A DNA stretch of 16,842 nucleotides. Origin: Bdellovibrionaceae bacterium UBA2316 (lineage in GTDB: Bacteria; Bdellovibrionota; Bdellovibrionia; Bdellovibrionales; Bdellovibrionaceae). Each line of letters begins with the position of its first letter. Within the stretch, counting starts at the first letter, position 1. The stretch spans positions 1 to 16,842 of the forward strand of contig DDVI01000117.1 of the NCBI GenBank assembly GCA_002345205.1. Direction: 5' to 3'. Positions 13,052 through 16,842 of the stretch are shown in pieces. The translations under genes and the position numbers were made by a program. Under the pieces are notes generated by a model that saw only the letters and a list, made by a program, of their open reading frames with translations, searched no databases and was not told the DNA's origin.

Positions 13052-13774
13052 ATGCTGGAGTTAAAAAACGCGGGCAAACGTTATAGTTCACGGTGGCTAT
13101 TTCAAAACCTAAACCTCCAAGTCCCAACTGGTGAATTTATTTCTATTCTGGGCCCATCTGGTTGCGGAAAATCAACACTACTCAGAATTCTAGCGGAACT
13201 AGACACCCTTACTGAGGGACAGCTGACCCAACCAGCGACAACAACGCCTGGATTTGTTTTTCAAGAATCCTGTTTACTGCCCTGGCTCACCGTATCCGAG
13301 AATGTCGCTATTGGGATTTCGACAAAAAACCTCACTCCATCCGAAAAATCCGATCAGATAGAAAAAATTTTGAAAACGGTAAAGTTAAAGGAGTCCGCTT
13401 TTTTATTTCCTCATCAACTCTCTGGTGGAATGAAAATGCGGGTATCAATTGCTCGGGCGCTCATAAATAACAAATCAATTCTATTCCTGGACGAACCATT
13501 TGCTGCTCTTGATGATTTCATCCGCTTTGAATTACAAGAAGAACTGCTTGAATATTGGAAGCAACATAAGATGACCGTGTTCTTTGTTACCCACTCCGTA
13601 ACGGAAAGCGTGTTTTTGTCTCAAAAACTTTGGCTATTCCCACAAGGTGATCAGCATCAGTTCCAAGAACTGGATTTAAGAAAAACAGCAACAAATGTGC
13701 GTATGTATCGCCAATCACCAGAATATTTTAAATTGGTAACTGAAATTTCCGACCGCCTTCGAGGTAAAGCGTGA
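13052..13774 (+). CDS. NitT/TauT-family ABC importer, ATPase subunit
   Basis: A protein of 240 aa. Walker A is GPSGCGKS at 34-41, the Q loop is FVFQES (Gln71), the signature is LSGGM at 123-127, Walker B is ILFLDEP at 143-149, the D loop is ALDD and the switch His181 is in VTHS. PGFVFQESCLLPWLTVSENV is typical of the SsuB/TauB/ThiZ branch. It hydrolyses ATP to drive uptake through the adjacent permease. Its start abuts the oxygenase stop and its TGA overlaps the permease GTG (GTGA), signs of a single tightly coupled operon. The signature has Met where Gln is common after LSGG, which is not rare. Confidence 0.92.
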   Translation: MLELKNAGKRYSSRWLFQNLNLQVPTGEFISILGPSGCGKSTLLRILAELDTLTEGQLTQPATTTPGFVFQESCLLPWLTVSENVAIGISTKNLTPSEKSDQIEKILKTVKLKESAFLFPHQLSGGMKMRVSIARALINNKSILFLDEPFAALDDFIRFELQEELLEYWKQHKMTVFFVTHSVTESVFLSQKLWLFPQGDQHQFQELDLRKTATNVRMYRQSPEYFKLVTEISDRLRGKA

Positions 13775-14514
13775 AACAATTTTTACCGACGTTCATCCTT
13801 GTTGTAGTCATGACAGCGTTTGTAGAAATATTAAATAGCATGGGATCCTGGGATGCTCAGCTGATCCCTCCGGCTTCGACAATCCTCGGCACGATCATAG
13901 AAAACAAAGACAGTTTCTTTTCGGCATTCTGGGATACATTAAAACTCAGCGCCCAGAGTTTACTATTAAGTTTCGCACTGGGCTTCACTCTAGCGATTGT
14001 GTTCTCGTTGAACGATTGGGTAAAACGCGCGGTATTTCCATTAGCAATTTTTTTCCAGACCGTGCCTATCATAGCAATCGCACCACTTTTAGTTATCTAT
14101 TTAGGGTATGGTCCGCAAACTATCTTGGCGTCAGCGGTATTTGTTAGTATATTTCCGATACTTGCCAACACGCTGGTAGGTTTAGATACGATCAATAAAA
14201 ATCTACTTGAACTCTTTAAAGTATATAAACGAAGTCCATTGCAAACATTAATTTATTTAAAAATCCCCGGATCATATCACTTTATATTTTCTGGATTGAA
14301 AATATCCTCGGGTCTAGCGGTCATTGGTGTCGTCGCCGGTGAATTTGTCGCAGGTGGCGGCTTAGGTTCTTTGATCGATACATCCCGAACCCAACAAAGA
14401 ATTGACCTCGTTTTTGCGGCATTGATAGGATTAGCGTTCATTGGACTTTGGCAAATTATGTTACTTAATGTTATAAATTCATTGATCACCCGCTGGAGAC
14501 CTTTTAAGCTTTAA
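13771..14514 (+). CDS. NitT/TauT-family ABC importer, permease subunit
   Basis: A protein of 247 aa from GTG 13771, with GAGGT 5 nt upstream, overlapping the ATPase stop by 4 nt. It has about six transmembrane helices and a BPD_transp_1 core. The family pattern QTVPIIAIAPLLVIYLGYG (about residues 91-109) and the EAA-type coupling loop around residues 145-175 (LLELFKVYKRSPLQTLIYLK) are clear. VVAGEFVAGGGLGSLID is typical of SsuC/TauC/ThiX proteins. It forms the membrane channel, probably as a homodimer, with the neighbouring ATPase and binding protein. Confidence 0.92.
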   Translation: MKQFLPTFILVVVMTAFVEILNSMGSWDAQLIPPASTILGTIIENKDSFFSAFWDTLKLSAQSLLLSFALGFTLAIVFSLNDWVKRAVFPLAIFFQTVPIIAIAPLLVIYLGYGPQTILASAVFVSIFPILANTLVGLDTINKNLLELFKVYKRSPLQTLIYLKIPGSYHFIFSGLKISSGLAVIGVVAGEFVAGGGLGSLIDTSRTQQRIDLVFAALIGLAFIGLWQIMLLNVINSLITRWRPFKL

Positions 14515-14530
14515 GCTTTTGGAGGTCAGG

Positions 14531-15490
14531 ATGAAATCTGTAAAATTAATTGGGTTACTGTGCTTTGTTTTTGGCAGTACTTTGTTTGCCCAAGCACAAG
14601 AGATTCAAACACCTACTGGGACAGTATACAAATTAGCATTAAACTGGGTACCAGAACCGCAGTTTGGCGGTTTCTATCAGGCACTCATCGATGATGAGTT
14701 TAAAAAACAAGGACTTAATGTTGAAATTATTCCCGGCGGATCTGGAACACCTACGGTTCAAATGCTTACAAAAGGTGTCGTTGATTTCGCCATCGTTTCT
14801 GCTGAAGAAATTCTAATTTCTAATGATAAGAATTTAAAAAACAATGTTGTAGGAGTGTTCGCGGCCTTTCAAAAAAACCCACAAATGATTATGTCACACG
14901 AGTCGCGAAAATTTAAAAACATTGGCGATATACTCACAAATGAAGGCTACTTGGCATGGCAGAAAGGCTTATCGTACTCACTTTTCTTGCTAAAAAAATA
15001 TCCCAACTCAAAAGTTAAAATGGTTCCCTACTTAGGCGGATTAACGCAATTTCAAAAAGATAAAATGTTGTCCCAACAGGGTTTCATCACCAGCGAACCG
15101 ATTGCTGCTGGCGATTTAAAAATTCCAGTATCAACATTTTTAGTAGCTGACGAAGGTTTTAATCCCTACACAACAGTATTATCGGTTAGAAAGGACTTCA
15201 ACAAAGTCCATCCTGAAACCGTTAAGAAGCTCCACCAGGCAGTTTCTAATGGTTGGGCATCCTACCTAAAGAATCCGGATAAGGCCAATGCCTTCATGGC
15301 GAAACTCAATCCAGGCATGAAACCAGAGACATTCAAAAAAAGTGCAGAAGCGCAGGCGCCTCTTATTCAAGGATCTGACGGCTTAGGGAAAATGACAGAA
15401 TCACGCTGGGCCGAGCTTATTAAGCAAGTAAAAGAACTAGGCCTAGTGAAAAACAAACTCAAACCCGAAAATCAGTTTGTTAGTTTCTAG
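14531..15490 (+). CDS. NMT1/THI5-like substrate-binding protein of the ABC importer
   Basis: A protein of 319 aa from ATG 14531, with GGAGG 5 nt upstream. A TTG at 14519 lies in the ribosome site itself and is rejected. Residues 1-22 are a signal peptide (LLCFVFGSTLFAQA). The mature protein opens with LALNWVPEPQFGGFYQALID, the strand-and-helix pattern seen at the ligand pocket of NMT1/THI5-like binding proteins, followed by VEIIPGGSGTPTVQMLTKGVVDFAI. Such proteins bind thiamine pyrimidine precursors, sulfonates, nitrate, riboflavin or other small molecules. The W-x-P motif leans toward pyrimidine- or flavin-like ligands, but the substrate cannot be assigned. It captures substrate in the periplasm for the permease. 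Its stop is 1 bp from that of the convergent gene. Confidence 0.88.
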   Translation: MKSVKLIGLLCFVFGSTLFAQAQEIQTPTGTVYKLALNWVPEPQFGGFYQALIDDEFKKQGLNVEIIPGGSGTPTVQMLTKGVVDFAIVSAEEILISNDKNLKNNVVGVFAAFQKNPQMIMSHESRKFKNIGDILTNEGYLAWQKGLSYSLFLLKKYPNSKVKMVPYLGGLTQFQKDKMLSQQGFITSEPIAAGDLKIPVSTFLVADEGFNPYTTVLSVRKDFNKVHPETVKKLHQAVSNGWASYLKNPDKANAFMAKLNPGMKPETFKKSAEAQAPLIQGSDGLGKMTESRWAELIKQVKELGLVKNKLKPENQFVSF

Positions 15491-15491
15491 T

Positions 15492-16814
15492 TTACTGAGC
15501 GTAGAACTGAAAACACTGATTACTTTGAACAGAGATCGAACCAGATCTCTGTTTCCATTTTTTATAAATAAACGCCATTACTAAATTTGGTCGTTTCAAA
15601 AAATATATTTTCATCTGATTTCGAATAATGTCTTCGCCAACGATTTTTTTAAGCTGATACATTTGCAGTCCCCATCGCAAATTTTCGGGATCGGCTAAAA
15701 AACGATTCAGCTTTTGCTGATTTTCTGGCGTTTGCTTTTCATAGATATCGTTCCAATCAAATTCTTTGATGTTCTTGATATTAGCAGCAGAAGATAAAAA
15801 TTCGAGGGAAACCACGCGACTTAAATCATCGATAAATCGATCCGCTCGATCCAGCGGATGCTCTACAACAGTCGCTTCGGAAAAAAGTTGAACTGTAATA
15901 TCTTTAGATCCCTTTTCTATTTTGATCCTTACAAAATCACTTAAATTAGACCGCAAACCAAAACCAAAAGCATTATTTATCACGACGTCTGCGATTCGCT
16001 TTTTTACAAACTCGGCGAGTTCAGGAAACCTGGATTCAAACGCAGCTAATGTATACATCGAGTGCTGTGATGAAACCTCACTTTTTCGTTCAAGCGTTAT
16101 TTTAACAGACGCTTCTCTTACCCCTAGCCAATTTCGCTTAGTAAACTCACCCAAAACACGCATCGAGGGTATCAATTCCTTCTGAATAAGATTTTCCCTA
16201 AGCAGCAGAGCCATCGCCCGAGCCATTTCCCAAAGAGGCAGAGGATGCAAGGCCTTTACTTGGTGCCTAACGGTATCCGACTGAATCCAGTTCAAAAAAT
16301 GATTAATTAAATCTAACTGCTTTGGATATTGAGCCACAAATGCCATAGGTTGATCAGGGGGTGATTGTAGAAATGTCCAAGCTAGCTCTTGCTTCATTTC
16401 AAGAGGCATAGTTTTCACATATGATTGCATCAGATTAAAAATCAACGAGGCATCTAGGTTTCTAAATGGCTTCATAACTTCAAGCCCCGCCACATCGTTC
16501 GCTAAAATACTTTCGATCATTAACTTTCCATGACTTTGAAAATCGCGATCGAATACATCAAAATTTTTAACCAGTACACCTTGAGCCTGCGCAAAACGAT
16601 TTCTTAGTTCATTTCGCAAACGATTTAAAACAGAATCAGAATAGATCACCGACCGCACCATGGGATTAACTAGATTTTTGCCAACAGATCGCAACAACCC
16701 AAGGCCAAATACACCTTCCCAGGATTGAGTTGCACTATCAATTCTATCTCGAAATCCCAAACCCAACTGGTAAACAGACAATAGCGACTGCAGCGACTGA
16801 CGAATAATGATCAT
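15492..16814 (-). CDS. Large hypothetical protein (start possibly beyond window)
   Basis: About 440 aa if started at ATG 16814, which has AAGGT 6 nt upstream. The frame stays open to the window end, with a TTG at 16832, so the true start may lie outside. The sequence is mostly alpha-helical with alternating charged and hydrophobic residues. There is no signal peptide, no clear membrane helix and no motif I recognise. Segments such as LLREN, YPKQLDLINHFLNWIQSD, EFTKRNWLGVREASVKI and FAFGLRSN-like turns suggest a soluble helical-repeat or scaffold protein. The last residues (QRSGSISVQSN) are encoded by the terminator hairpin of the convergent operon. No function can be proposed. Confidence 0.75.
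   Translation of the reverse strand: MIIIRQSLQSLLSVYQLGLGFRDRIDSATQSWEGVFGLGLLRSVGKNLVNPMVRSVIYSDSVLNRLRNELRNRFAQAQGVLVKNFDVFDRDFQSHGKLMIESILANDVAGLEVMKPFRNLDASLIFNLMQSYVKTMPLEMKQELAWTFLQSPPDQPMAFVAQYPKQLDLINHFLNWIQSDTVRHQVKALHPLPLWEMARAMALLLRENLIQKELIPSMRVLGEFTKRNWLGVREASVKITLERKSEVSSQHSMYTLAAFESRFPELAEFVKKRIADVVINNAFGFGLRSNLSDFVRIKIEKGSKDITVQLFSEATVVEHPLDRADRFIDDLSRVVSLEFLSSAANIKNIKEFDWNDIYEKQTPENQQKLNRFLADPENLRWGLQMYQLKKIVGEDIIRNQMKIYFLKRPNLVMAFIYKKWKQRSGSISVQSNQCFQFYAQ
15527..15563 (+). terminator. Operon terminator inside the convergent gene
   Basis: AACAGAGATC (15528-15537), loop GAACCA and GATCTCTGTT (15544-15553) form a perfect 10-bp stem, extended by a G/T pair. TCCA and six T's (15558-15563) follow. 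It would end the oxygenase-ABC transcript about 40 nt past the binding-protein stop, within the coding sequence of the gene on the other strand. Confidence 0.7.
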
Positions 16815-16842
16815 GTCATGACCTTGATTCAAGTTGGCCGGC

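Noticed and set aside
14507..14519. Tandem AAGCTTTAAGCTTT at the permease end, as a partner of the 10-8-10 arms
   Set aside because: It shares only the AAGCTTTA core, lies in a coding end and has no inverted arm or 8-bp spacer.

Overview
The window looks like a chromosomal segment of a low-GC Gram-negative bacterium. The best guess is a Bdellovibrionota (Bdellovibrio-like) predator or relative. This is inferred from the mix of Gram-negative envelope genes (BamB, a YfgM-like protein, DsbD, lipoproteins), a leucine dehydrogenase, a membrane-anchored HTH protein and many envelope proteins of unknown function. No rRNA or other phylogenetic marker is present, so the assignment is tentative. There is no tRNA, CRISPR array or insertion sequence.

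Layout. Positions 1-1229 (+) hold the 3' end of a sensor histidine kinase and a small exported protein with its own candidate promoter. Positions 1226-5312 (-) hold dsbD followed 4 bp later by an exported peroxiredoxin-like protein, then a SAM methyltransferase and a frameshifted, truncated SRPBCC (AHSA1-like) pseudogene. At 5454-5909 (+) is a DUF4112 membrane protein, divergent from dsbD and sharing a promoter region with a 12-bp palindrome. Positions 5964-8912 (-) form a tight envelope operon: YfgM-like TPR protein, BamB, a small lipoprotein overlapping bamB, and a DUF2147 protein. Leucine dehydrogenase and a tail-anchored HTH protein lie upstream on the same strand.

The most unusual part is 10732-11852. 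About 600 bp of AT-rich non-coding DNA separates the HTH gene (-) from a very small tyrosine recombinase (+, about 173 aa) that has the complete R-K-H-R-H-Y set but no N-terminal core-binding domain. This DNA carries four exact copies of TGTATTTC (two direct, two inverted), a helically phased run of three related repeats 21-22 bp apart, and a perfect 10-8-10 inverted repeat built like a lox/FRT-type recombination core. A 10-bp perfect hairpin covers the recombinase stop codon. Together they could be a self-contained recombinase/regulator locus, such as a switch, att site or remnant of a mobile element.

Positions 11922-12269 (-) encode a short basic exported protein. Positions 12437-15490 (+) form an operon of a 2OG-Fe(II)-type oxygenase with a complete NitT/TauT-family ABC importer (ATPase, permease, binding protein), driven by a good sigma70-like promoter and ended by a strong hairpin terminator inside the 3' end of the convergent gene. 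That convergent gene, 15492-16814 (-), is a large protein of unknown function close to the window edge.
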